From NCBI RefSeq assembly GCF_028748185.1, contig NZ_CP118164.1, positions 620,001 to 684,000 on the forward strand: a stretch of 64,000 bases of DNA. Direction: 5' to 3'. The position numbers were made by a program, and so were the translations under genes. Position 1 is the stretch's first letter, and every line of letters begins with the position of its first letter. Shown here one piece after another: positions 56,389 through 64,000 of this stretch. The stretch comes from Bremerella sp. P1 (GTDB lineage: Bacteria > Planctomycetota > Planctomycetia > Pirellulales > Pirellulaceae). The notes under the pieces were generated by a model. The model worked only from the letters and a program-made list of their open reading frames with translations. It did no database searches and was not told the origin of the DNA.

Positions 56389-57383
56389 TCAAGACTGTCG
56401 ACCTGACCAAAAAGTACGGCGATTTCTTCGCGATCAAAGGTATCGAGCTCGATCTCGACCAAGGGGACGTGTTTGGCTTCATTGGTCCTAACGGTGCCGG
56501 TAAAACGACCACCATGCGGATAATCGCGACCCTGCTCAACCCAACCTGGGGTGAGGCCTACGTCTGCGGCAATTCGATCTACACCAAGCCGAAGGAAATC
56601 CGCCGGTTGGTCGGTTACATGCCGGACTTCTTCGGTGTGTACGACGACATGAAGGTGATCGAGTACCTCGAGTTCTTTGCGGCGGCCTACCGTATCAACG
56701 GAAAAGAGCGGGCCAAGGTCTGCAACGAGATGCTCGAACTGGTCGACCTTGAATTCAAACGCAACGCATTCGCCAACACGCTTTCGCGTGGTCAAACACA
56801 GCGTCTGGGCTTGGCTCGCGTGATGCTGCACAACCCGCAAGTATTGCTGCTGGACGAACCGGCCAGTGGCCTGGACCCGCGTGCTCGTATTCAGATGCGG
56901 AACCTGCTCAAGCGTCTCCGCGACATGGGGAAGACGATTATCGTTTCCAGCCATATTCTGCCCGAATTGGCCGACGTCTGTAACAAGATCGGCATCATCG
57001 ATCGCGGCGTGCTGGAAGTGAACGCATCTGTCGCGGAAGTGATGAAGCAGGTCAAGCAGAAGACCACACTGCTGGTTGCCGTTACTGGCGATAACGACGC
57101 CGCCGGCAAAGTGTTGGAACAAGCCGACATCGTCGAAAGCATCGAGTCACGCGTGGATCATCTGCTGGTGACGCTCAAAAAGGAAGCGGAAGACTACAGC
57201 GACCTGCCGACCATGCTCATCCAGGCAGGGCACAAGATCACCATGTTCCGCGAAGAAGAAATCAACCTCGAATCGGCATTCATGGCCCTCACCAAAGGCA
57301 TGGGACAACAGGTTCCAGCCGAGCCGGCAGCAATGGCTCCCTCTCCATCGGACGGAGAGGGAAGCGAGCAATCGGGTAGTTGA
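56385..57383 (+). CDS. ABC transporter ATP-binding protein (export type)
   Basis: 332 residues. Walker [13 protein letters not shown], signature LSRGQTQRLGLARVML, Walker B LLLDEPASGLDPRARIQM, and SSHILPELADVCNKIG as H-loop. The C-terminal region ends in a short Pro/Ser tail encoded by a REP-like palindrome. The start ATGA overlaps the stop of the upstream gene. No ABC-2 permease lies beside it, unlike the operon at 299-3056; the upstream membrane protein is the only candidate partner. Confidence 0.9.
   Translation: MIKTVDLTKKYGDFFAIKGIELDLDQGDVFGFIGPNGAGKTTTMRIIATLLNPTWGEAYVCGNSIYTKPKEIRRLVGYMPDFFGVYDDMKVIEYLEFFAAAYRINGKERAKVCNEMLELVDLEFKRNAFANTLSRGQTQRLGLARVMLHNPQVLLLDEPASGLDPRARIQMRNLLKRLRDMGKTIIVSSHILPELADVCNKIGIIDRGVLEVNASVAEVMKQVKQKTTLLVAVTGDNDAAGKVLEQADIVESIESRVDHLLVTLKKEAEDYSDLPTMLIQAGHKITMFREEEINLESAFMALTKGMGQQVPAEPAAMAPSPSDGEGSEQSGS
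57338..57362. repeat. REP-like palindrome within the end of an ATPase gene
   Basis: TCCCTCTCC (57338-57346), loop ATCGGAC, GGAGAGGGA (57354-57362). It lies inside the coding sequence and encodes APSPSDGEGS near the C-terminus. It shares its CCCTCTCC core with the element at 5307-5335. Insertion of such an element likely extended the reading frame. Confidence 0.6.
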
Positions 57384-57384
57384 A

Positions 57385-58182
57385 TTAATACCTCGCCAAG
57401 TCGCGTTGATCGCCGTCAGGGCGAAGGACCTTGAGCGACTCTTGGGCTTTGACGGTCATCATTCGCAGATCGCTTCCGATGGCCAGAAACTGCATCCCTT
57501 CGCTGGCTCGCTTTAAAGCTTCCTCAGGCTCCATCGTGTGCATGCCAGTTGGTGTGCCGACCTTCTTGCCAGCCGCGATAACCCGCTGGATCATCTCTTC
57601 GTGTGCTTCCGGCGTTGGATCGGTTCCATCCGGCGTACGCATCTGAGCTCGCAGGTCATTGGGACCGATGAAGATGCCATCGCAGCCGGGCAGGGCATAG
57701 ATGGCCTCGGCGTTCTCAACGCCGGTGGGGCTTTCCGTTTGCAGGATCACCAGGATCTCATCATTCGCCTGGCGATAGTAGTCGCCGGCAGTCGCGCCGA
57801 AATTCATCGCGTGCATGCCTCCACCGACGCTGCGATTGCCTTGCGGAGGATACTTGGCCGCGGCGATCACTGCCTGGGCCTGCTCGACCGTGTCGACCAT
57901 CGGGGCGACGATGCCCCAGGCACCGGCGTCGAGCGTTCGCTTGATCGTGGTGTGATCATGATCGGGAATCCGGGCCAGGGGGACGCTACCGGCATCGGCC
58001 ACGGCACCAAAGATCATTGCAGCCTGCGACCAGTCGATCGCGGAATGCTCGATATCGAGCGTCAGCCAATCCCAGCTCATGCGAGCCAGCACTCGCGAGG
58101 CGTACAGATCGCCCAGCGACAACCATGTTCCAAAAGTGGGTTCGCCTGCTTTAAGTTTCGCTTTGACCGGGTTTTGACGCAT
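57385..58182 (-). CDS. HpcH/HpaI family aldolase
   Basis: 265 residues from the ATG at 58182 ([20 protein letters not shown]). Class II (metal-dependent) pyruvate aldolase: [56 protein letters not shown] (metal Glu) and [10 protein letters not shown] (metal Asp) are the family blocks. It cleaves 4-hydroxy-2-oxo-acids to pyruvate plus aldehyde. It is close (2 bases) and convergent with the ATPase gene. Confidence 0.93.
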   Translation of the reverse strand: MRQNPVKAKLKAGEPTFGTWLSLGDLYASRVLARMSWDWLTLDIEHSAIDWSQAAMIFGAVADAGSVPLARIPDHDHTTIKRTLDAGAWGIVAPMVDTVEQAQAVIAAAKYPPQGNRSVGGGMHAMNFGATAGDYYRQANDEILVILQTESPTGVENAEAIYALPGCDGIFIGPNDLRAQMRTPDGTDPTPEAHEEMIQRVIAAGKKVGTPTGMHTMEPEEALKRASEGMQFLAIGSDLRMMTVKAQESLKVLRPDGDQRDLARY

Positions 58183-58384
58183 GTGACGATCTTTCCATCG
58201 AACTGGGGCGGGGAAAAGCCACATTTTCAGTTTCCTGCCCGCCACTTGCAAGCCAGAGGAGCCATCGGACAGCTACGATCAGGCAGCAAAAAAGTCGGCA
58301 AATACGCGTGTTCCGGGCTTAAACAACCTATAATGGGACGTCGTAGGCCTACTAGAGTTTCCCTCTTTTACCCCTGCCAAGTTC

Positions 58385-59608
58385 ATGACTCGATTGAATC
58401 GATGGGCCATCTGGTCCGCTGTTGTCGCACTGGTCTCGTTTCCGTTCATCTCGACGGCTCAGGCCCGAGACCCTTACGAGGCGGCTCGCAACCAATTGGT
58501 CGAAACAGCGATCATTGCCAACGGTGTGAAAGACCCTCGGGTTATCGCTTCGATCCGCAATACGCCTCGACACGAGTTTGTCGCGGCCAATCAGCGACAG
58601 CAGGCCTATTTCGACATGGCGCTACCAATTGGCGAAGACCAAACGATCTCGTCGCCGTTCATTGTTGCCTACATGACCGAATCGCTCGAGCCTAAGCCTT
58701 CGGATAAGGTGCTGGAAATCGGTACCGGCAGCGGCTACCAGGCAGCTGTCCTCAGTCCACTGGTGAAGCAAGTCTTCAGCATCGAAATCAAAGAACCGCT
58801 GGGACGCAAAGCGGCTCGTACGCTCAAACGACTTAACTACGACAACGTCTATACGAAAGTGGGCGATGGCTACCTTGGTTGGCCAAAGTATGCTCCTTTC
58901 GACAAGATCATTGTGACCTGTTCGCCTGAGAACGTCCCCAAGCCCTTGGTCGATCAGCTCAAGGAAGGGGGACTGATGGTGATTCCTGTGGGCGAGCGTT
59001 ACCAACAAACGCTCGTACTGTTCACCAAGAAGAATGGCAAACTCGAAGCGGAACCTCTGCGTCCAACGTTATTCGTACCGATGACCGGCGAAGCGGAAGC
59101 ACGACGCCAGGTGAAGCCAGATCCTGCCAATCCACGCTTGGAAAACGGCGACTTCGAACAGAAGCTATCGAAAAACGGTACGGTTCCCGGCTGGTACTAT
59201 CAGCGTCAACTGGAACTCGTTGAAGACTCTAGTGCGCCCAGTGGAACGCAGTGCCTGAAGCTTTTCAACGAAGATCCCGGTCGTGTGTCACTGGTTTTGC
59301 AAGGGATGGCCCTCGATGGTCGACAAGTGCAGCGGCTGAAGGTCCATGGCTGGGTGAAGACCGAAGGCATGGGTCTTGGCCCCGATCGAACGCTGGCCCC
59401 GATGATGGTCGTTACTTTTTTTGATGAAGAACGCCGAGACCTTGGAAGAGCCGCGTTGGGTCCGTTCATCGGCTCGCTCGACTGGCACGAGGTGAGCAAA
59501 ATCGTCAATGTTCCGCCGGCGACACGTGAAGCCCTGTTTCGCGTGACCAATTTCGGTGCTGTGGGCACGATGTACGTCGATAACCTCTCGGTGGAAGCCT
59601 CTCGTTAA
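58385..59608 (+). CDS. pcm: Secreted protein-L-isoaspartate O-methyltransferase with extra C-terminal domain
   Basis: 407 residues. A signal peptide (to QARD, about residue 28) precedes the PCMT core: HEFVAANQRQQAYFDMALPIGEDQTISSPFIVAYM, SAM-binding VLEIGTGSGYQAAVLSPL, and IVTCSPENVPKPL. From about residue 240 on, a beta-rich domain (RLENGDFEQKLSKNGTVPGWYYQRQ and YVDNLSVEAS) resembles a carbohydrate-binding jelly roll. PCMTs repair damaged Asp residues and are usually cytoplasmic, so the export signal is notable. TATAAT at 58329-58334 lies upstream. Confidence 0.87.
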   Translation: MTRLNRWAIWSAVVALVSFPFISTAQARDPYEAARNQLVETAIIANGVKDPRVIASIRNTPRHEFVAANQRQQAYFDMALPIGEDQTISSPFIVAYMTESLEPKPSDKVLEIGTGSGYQAAVLSPLVKQVFSIEIKEPLGRKAARTLKRLNYDNVYTKVGDGYLGWPKYAPFDKIIVTCSPENVPKPLVDQLKEGGLMVIPVGERYQQTLVLFTKKNGKLEAEPLRPTLFVPMTGEAEARRQVKPDPANPRLENGDFEQKLSKNGTVPGWYYQRQLELVEDSSAPSGTQCLKLFNEDPGRVSLVLQGMALDGRQVQRLKVHGWVKTEGMGLGPDRTLAPMMVVTFFDEERRDLGRAALGPFIGSLDWHEVSKIVNVPPATREALFRVTNFGAVGTMYVDNLSVEASR

Positions 59609-59851
59609 AAAAGGGGGTGCCCACCGGCAAACCCATCTGAAGGCGTTGATATGCACGTAACTCTTTACGGCATAGGGACTTTTTGTCCCTCAACCAGCTT
59701 GCCAACGAATTCTATCTATTCAGCAAATTTTGCCCATTCTGCTTGAATTGAAACCTACACTTGATAAGTTCTAGGAAGGCAGCTTGGTGCTAGCCTAGCA
59801 ACGAATGCAGATCACGTGTTTGGAAAAACGGTAGTTGGAGTGAATCCGGGT

Positions 59852-60958
59852 ATGAAAAGCAGCATTGGCCGAAAATTCGCGTGGGCCGGCGCTCTGGCAT
59901 GTGCCGCCATGGTTATGGGCACTAGTCAGGTCGAGGCCGGCTGGGGTTCTTGGGGATCAAGTGGCGGTTCAAGTGGTGGTAGCAGCGGCGGAAGCAGCAG
60001 CTCGAGCTACGGCAGCAGTGGCGGTTCCAGCAGCAGCAGCTGGGGATCGAGCGGTTCCAGCAGCGGCACTTGGCGCGGCGGACTGTTCCAACGTTGGTGG
60101 GACCACCATCGTGCAAGCAAAGTTTATGGCAGCAGCGGCGGAAGCAGCAGCTCCAGTTACGGTAGCAGCGGCGGTTCGAGCAGCAGCAGCTGGGGTTCGA
60201 GCGGCGGCGGTTTGTTCGGTCACCATCGCGTGAAGCGAAGCTGGGGTTCCAGCGGTGGCAGCAGCAGCTCCAGCTACGGCAGCAGCGGCGCATCGAGCGG
60301 CGGCAGCAGCGGTGGTTCGAGCGGTACCTACCAGTACTACACTCCATCGGAATCGGCTCCTGCCGTGGAAGCTCCGGCTGACATGCCACCAGCTATTCCA
60401 GCTGAATCGGCTTCCTACCGTGGTAACGATGCCGTCATCAACGTCACCGTTCCCGCAGGTGCTAAGATCTACGTCAACGACAAAGTCACCTCGAGCACCG
60501 GCACCGTCCGTCGCTTCGTTTCGCGTGACCTGGAACCTGGCTACAAGTTCGAGTACGAAGTCCGCGCTGAAATGCGTATCGACGGTCGTCTCGTCCGCGA
60601 AGTCAAGAAGCTCCAGATGACCGCTGGTGAAGCACAGGAAATCGACTTCCAACTCGATCCAGAAGCTAAGCCAGAAACCCAAGTTGTGGGTGCTCCGGTT
60701 GAAACCAAGGTTACCCTGAACGTTCCTACGAACGCTTCGGTTACCCTGGCTGGTAACGAAATGCGAACCCTGGGTGCCCAGCGTGTGTTCAGCACCGTTG
60801 CTCTGGCTCCAGGCGAAACCTGGAAGGATTACGACATTGTCGTGACCGTCCTTCGCAACGGCACGCCAATCACCCAGCGTAAGGTCATCGACCTGACCGG
60901 TGGTGACGAGCGTGAAATCAACTTCGATTTCAATGCCGATTCGGTTGCTTCGCTCTAA
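59852..60958 (+). CDS. Ser/Gly-repeat secreted protein with TIGR03000-type domains
   Basis: 368 residues from the ATG at 59852 (GGAG upstream; 12 more codons possible). A signal peptide (ALACAAMVMGTSQVEAG) is followed by about 120 residues of near-perfect repeats (GSSGGSSSSSYGSSGG, GSSSSSWGSSG), a Pro/Glu linker and a TIGR03000-type domain (VTVPAGAKIYVNDKVTSSTG to ITAGE-like MTAGEAQEIDFQLD), then a second degenerate copy (VTLNVPTNASVTLAGNEMR). TIGR03000 domains are restricted to planctomycetes. It is likely a surface or envelope component. Confidence 0.85.
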   Translation: MKSSIGRKFAWAGALACAAMVMGTSQVEAGWGSWGSSGGSSGGSSGGSSSSSYGSSGGSSSSSWGSSGSSSGTWRGGLFQRWWDHHRASKVYGSSGGSSSSSYGSSGGSSSSSWGSSGGGLFGHHRVKRSWGSSGGSSSSSYGSSGASSGGSSGGSSGTYQYYTPSESAPAVEAPADMPPAIPAESASYRGNDAVINVTVPAGAKIYVNDKVTSSTGTVRRFVSRDLEPGYKFEYEVRAEMRIDGRLVREVKKLQMTAGEAQEIDFQLDPEAKPETQVVGAPVETKVTLNVPTNASVTLAGNEMRTLGAQRVFSTVALAPGETWKDYDIVVTVLRNGTPITQRKVIDLTGGDEREINFDFNADSVASL

Positions 60959-60991
60959 GGCGAAACTGCCAGAATAGTTTGACTAAACAAC

Positions 60992-61035
60992 AAAACCCTC
61001 GCCTTGGATAAACTCCAGGCGAGGGTTTTTTCTTT
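60992..61035 (+). terminator. Intrinsic terminator of the TIGR03000-type gene
   Basis: AAAACCCTCGCCT (60992-61004) pairs fully with AGGCGAGGGTTTT (61017-61029), 12-base loop, and the T-run continues TTTC TTTG. It is 34 bases past the stop. Confidence 0.9.
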
Positions 61036-61108
61036 GTAAATCGACTGACCTGACCCGCCACGATTTCAAGCAGCCTTTCTTGCCGTTTTGGTCGATACGT
61101 TTAATACC

Positions 61109-61774
61109 ATGAACGATCGACCTCAATCACCCTCTGAAAAGACGGCCGCAACTCCGCGAATTACCTGGAGTCCCGGGTTTCGTGGCTTTGTGAGTGTCCT
61201 GCTGCTGATCCACCTGGTCGCACTCTTTGTCGGGCCCTGTGCGTCGCCGCCGCCTTCCAGCTATTGGGCCCAAGGGACCGAGCAGTTCATGGCCCCGTAC
61301 CTGCATGCGACATTCCTGCGAGGTCACGGTTATCGCTTCTTCGCTCCCAACCCGGGACCGAGCCATTTGGTGCGGTACGAACTGCTGGATGAAGCCGATA
61401 ACGAAATCAGCGAAGGCATGTTCCCCAGCCTGGACGAGCACTGGCCGCGACTGTTTTACCACCGTCATTTCATGATCAGCGAATCGATGTTCAACACGGC
61501 CAACGTCCCTGGCGAACCTCCGCCACCGGAAGCACCGCCGGGTGCCCATGCCGAGTATCAGTCGGTCACCGGTCTACGTGATGCCTACCTCGATTCGATC
61601 TCACGCTATCTTGCTCGACAACATCCGGAAGCGGCCAAGGTCCGTATCGTGATGGTGCAGCACGCGATCCCGATGCCTCAAGATGTTGCCAATGGTCGTC
61701 CGCTGAACGATCCTGACTTGTACGAAGAAGTGGTCCTCGGAGTGTACGTCATTCAACCGGAGGACCGGCTATGA
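61109..61774 (+). CDS. Hypothetical membrane protein coupled to an HTTM protein
   Basis: 221 residues from the ATG at 61109 (an alternative start lies at 61088). One or two N-terminal helices (GFVSVLLLIHLVALFVGP), then a soluble region with GHGYRFFAPNPGPSHLVRYELLD and many acidic and Pro residues. Its stop overlaps the start of the next gene by 4 bases (ATGA), so the two are translated together; the same gene pair is expected to work as one membrane complex. No enzymatic motif is recognised. Confidence 0.7.
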   Translation: MNDRPQSPSEKTAATPRITWSPGFRGFVSVLLLIHLVALFVGPCASPPPSSYWAQGTEQFMAPYLHATFLRGHGYRFFAPNPGPSHLVRYELLDEADNEISEGMFPSLDEHWPRLFYHRHFMISESMFNTANVPGEPPPPEAPPGAHAEYQSVTGLRDAYLDSISRYLARQHPEAAKVRIVMVQHAIPMPQDVANGRPLNDPDLYEEVVLGVYVIQPEDRL

Positions 61775-62745
61775 TCAAATTGATCAAGACATATCTGCAT
61801 GAGTTGTTTACCGGCATCCGCGACGGCTGGAACAACTTCTGGTTTAAGCCGACCGATCCCGCCACGCTCGGACTGGTACGCATCTTCGCCGGCAGCATGC
61901 TGTTTTATACGCACCTTGTTTGGTCGATCGATTTAACCGGGTTCATGGGAGAGCAGGGGAGGTTCTCAGAAGATCTCGTCAATCGAATGCACCAAGGCAG
62001 TTCGTTTGCATTCAGCTACTTGTGGCTGTTCGACGGAAACCCGGCCATGCTATGGATGGTGCACATTGCGGCACTGATCATCCTGCTGATGTTTACGCTT
62101 GGGTTTTACTCACGCATCACGAGCATCCTCACGTTTATCATCGCTGTCAGCTACGCCCATCGGGCACCGGGCGCATTGTTCGGTCTCGATCAAATCAATG
62201 TCATGATGGCGATGTACCTGATGCTGGGCGGGGCAGGGACGGCTTATAGCCTGGACCGGTTGATCGAAAAGTGGCGTTTTCCCAATCGCAAGCTTCCCAC
62301 AACCAGCACCGCTGCGAATGTTTCGATACGCTTGATCCAACTGCACATGTGTGTCATCTACCTGTTCGCGGGTACCGGCAAGCTTCTCGGTGATACCTGG
62401 TGGGAAGGCACTGCGCTTTGGGGTGCGGTCGCCAATAGCGAATACCAATCGATGGACATGACCTGGATGGCTAGCTATCCGCTACTGATCGCGTTGATGA
62501 CGCAGGTCTCACTCGCGTGGGAATTGTCTTACAGCGCCCTGGTTTGGCCGCGTCTTACACGACCGCTAGTTCTGTTCATGGCGATCCCTCTACACCTTGG
62601 CATTGCCATATGCATGGGCATGGTTACCTTTGGCCTGGCGATGCTGATCGGAAACCTGGCATTCGTCAGCCCCTGGATCATTAGAGAACTTGAAGCCGGC
62701 ATTCGCAGCAAACTGACCAAAGAGCCGATTCCCGAAGCCGCCTAA
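61771..62745 (+). CDS. HTTM domain membrane protein
   Basis: 324 residues with about eight helices of the HTTM type (horizontally transferred transmembrane domain, shared with vitamin K-dependent gamma-carboxylase). Typical segments are ATLGLVRIFAGSMLFYTHLVW, RITSILTFIIAVSYAHRAPGALFGLDQINVMMAMYLMLGG and HMCVIYLFAGTGKLLGDTWWEGTALW. The gamma-carboxylase reduced-vitamin-K site is not evident. Role unknown; coupled to the preceding gene. Confidence 0.9.
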   Translation: MIKLIKTYLHELFTGIRDGWNNFWFKPTDPATLGLVRIFAGSMLFYTHLVWSIDLTGFMGEQGRFSEDLVNRMHQGSSFAFSYLWLFDGNPAMLWMVHIAALIILLMFTLGFYSRITSILTFIIAVSYAHRAPGALFGLDQINVMMAMYLMLGGAGTAYSLDRLIEKWRFPNRKLPTTSTAANVSIRLIQLHMCVIYLFAGTGKLLGDTWWEGTALWGAVANSEYQSMDMTWMASYPLLIALMTQVSLAWELSYSALVWPRLTRPLVLFMAIPLHLGIAICMGMVTFGLAMLIGNLAFVSPWIIRELEAGIRSKLTKEPIPEAA

Positions 62746-62926
62746 GGGGAAGAGCAGGGGGGCAAACCGCTGTTTTCCTCGCGAAAACCGCATGAATTCT
62801 CAAAGAATTTCATCTCCCCGGCGAAATCTCGGTAACGCACCATGAAGCCAACACTTACCAGGGAATTCGAGACGCTTCTACTTCCTGTTTGGCTGAGCTT
62901 ACCGCCCGAATGAACCTCATTACGCG

Positions 62927-62956
62927 TTGATGTGTCCCGGGGCGGGAATCTATAAT
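62927..62956 (+). promoter_or_regulatory. Sigma70-type promoter of asd
   Basis: TTGATG at 62927-62932, spacer of 18 bases, TATAAT at 62951-62956. The gap from the HTTM stop to asd is 273 bases; nothing else is seen in it. Confidence 0.6.
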
Positions 62957-63018
62957 GCAGGTTTTGGATATCCACTAGGATCCATACAGGTAGTTTGTTT
63001 AACCCCAAGGAAATCCCC

Positions 63019-64000
63019 GTGTACGAGAATCTGGCCATTGTTGGAGCCACTGGAGCCGTAGGACGACTGATTCGTCAGTTACTGGAGGAACGTAAGTTCC
63101 CCTACAAAACAATTAAATTCCTCGCTTCGAAACGTTCCGCCGGCACAGAGATCACATTCAACGGCACAACGCACACGGTGGAAGAACTGACGCCAGAGTC
63201 GTTCGAAGGGGTCGACATCGCCATTGGTAGCACGCCCGATGAAACCGCGGCTGAGTTCGCTCCCTGGGCGGTCAAAGCAGGCTGTATCGTCATCGACGAA
63301 AGTGGCTACTGGCGCATGAAGGAAGACGTGCCGCTGGTCGTGCCGGAAGTTAACCCCGAAGCCGTCCAGAATCACAAGGGCATCATCAGCAGCCCGAACT
63401 GCTCGACCACGCAGATGGTCGTCGCGATGAAGCCACTGCACGAAGCCGGCAAGATCAAGCGAGTCGTCGTTTCCACTTACCAGGCAACCAGCGGTGCTGG
63501 TGTTGTGGGTGAAGAAGACCTGGTCGAAGGTGCCAAGGCTGTTCTCAACGGCGAGTCGTACACGAACAAGGCCTTTGCCCATCAGATCGCTTTCAACTTG
63601 ATTCCACAAATTGGTAGCGAGAAGTACGAAGGTTACACCTCCGAAGAAATGAAGATGGTGTACGAAACGCAGAAGATCTTCGGCGACGAATCGATCAAGG
63701 TTTGCCCAACCTGCGTTCGCGTGCCGGTGACCAACTGCCACAGCGAAACGATCATGGTCGAAACCGAGCGTCCGATCTCGCCAGCCGAAGCGCGTGAGCT
63801 CTTCGAGAAGACCGACGGCATTACGGTCGTCGATAATCTCGGGGCAGGGGAGTACCCCATGCCGAAGGACTGCAGCAACAAGAACGACGTTTTCATCGGT
63901 CGTATCCGCAAGGACATCTCCTGCGAAAACGGCCTGACGTTCTGGTGCGTGAGCGATAACCTGCGTAAGGGTGCCGCGACCAACGCTGTGCAGATTGCGG
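63019..64000 (+). CDS. asd: Aspartate-semialdehyde dehydrogenase (runs off the window)
   Basis: The frame opens at GTG 63019 (MYENLAIVGATGAVGRLI) with AAGGAA upstream and stays open to 64000, about 327 residues. Motifs are VGATGAVG (NADP binding), catalytic Cys in SSPNCSTTQM, and YQATSGAGVVGEE, all Asd hallmarks. It makes aspartate semialdehyde for Lys, Met, Thr and cell-wall diaminopimelate. The end of the gene lies outside the window. Confidence 0.95.
   Translation, partial: MYENLAIVGATGAVGRLIRQLLEERKFPYKTIKFLASKRSAGTEITFNGTTHTVEELTPESFEGVDIAIGSTPDETAAEFAPWAVKAGCIVIDESGYWRMKEDVPLVVPEVNPEAVQNHKGIISSPNCSTTQMVVAMKPLHEAGKIKRVVVSTYQATSGAGVVGEEDLVEGAKAVLNGESYTNKAFAHQIAFNLIPQIGSEKYEGYTSEEMKMVYETQKIFGDESIKVCPTCVRVPVTNCHSETIMVETERPISPAEARELFEKTDGITVVDNLGAGEYPMPKDCSNKNDVFIGRIRKDISCENGLTFWCVSDNLRKGAATNAVQIA

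Noticed and set aside
57538-58695. 385-residue plus-strand frame over the aldolase and methyltransferase start.
   Set aside because: It conflicts with two clear genes and looks like shadow sequence.
59951-60335. CRISPR array or tandem DNA repeat element.
   Set aside because: Repeats keep a coding frame of Ser/Gly residues with no unique spacers of constant length.

Overview
The window looks like a chromosomal segment of a planctomycete, probably of the Pirellula/Blastopirellula/Bremerella type. The grounds are a secreted type I sulfatase, a c-type cytochrome domain fused to a cyclase-like repeat domain, a Ser/Gly-rich protein with the planctomycete-specific TIGR03000-type domain, several MJ0042-like zinc-ribbon membrane proteins, many secreted TPR proteins, and mostly short, loosely packed operons of moderately high GC. 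No insertion sequence, prophage, CRISPR array or rRNA gene was recognised.

Layout. 1-3056: end of an MFS transporter, then a three-gene ABC-2 exporter (ATPase plus two permeases, minus strand). 3112-10675: ispF, cysS, ruvC, ruvA, two paralogous zinc-ribbon membrane proteins, a 40-aa small gene and tspO (minus), and ruvB. 10679-12766: a bacterial eRF1-like (baeRF) protein and a ZIP metal transporter. 12881-15187: the most unusual part of the window. A strong terminator is followed by a tRNA-Gln(UUG)-like gene, a hairpin, two Y-RNA-like non-coding RNAs with permuted tRNA-mimicking modules, and the gene for the Ro60 orthologue Rsr (TROVE + vWA). 15364-31481: accessory genes: PhoD-like phosphatase, sulfatase, HdeD-like protein, a DEDDh exonuclease, an Imm8-like orphan immunity protein with a 30-bp perfect palindrome in its coding sequence, aldo/keto reductase, PQQ-repeat protein, alcohol dehydrogenase with a divergent AraC regulator, TPR protein, cytochrome/cyclase fusion, ferritin-like protein. 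31608-39645: rpmF-fabD-fabG-acpP-fabF fatty-acid synthesis cluster, then a zinc-ribbon protein, a secretin-like protein and a second ketosynthase that has lost its catalytic Cys and second His. 39828-47034: MalK/UgpC-type ATPase, then nusA-infB-rbfA and a HhH-GPD-like protein with a histone H1-like tail. 47179-64000: TPR proteins (one with a metallopeptidase motif), YebC, Rieske protein, MazG-like protein, an ABC ATPase with a GATase-like membrane partner, HpcH/HpaI aldolase, a secreted protein-isoaspartate methyltransferase, the TIGR03000-type protein, an HTTM pair, and the start of asd.

How the parts fit. Housekeeping clusters (fab, nusA-infB-rbfA, ruvCA) have their usual content. The RNA-biology theme is strong: the Rsr/Y RNA/tRNA-like module would form a Ro60 ribonucleoprotein for RNA quality control, and the baeRF protein and a DEDDh nuclease lie within 10 kb, although a functional link to them is only inference. 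All functional calls rest on reading the sequence and motif knowledge; no database search was run.
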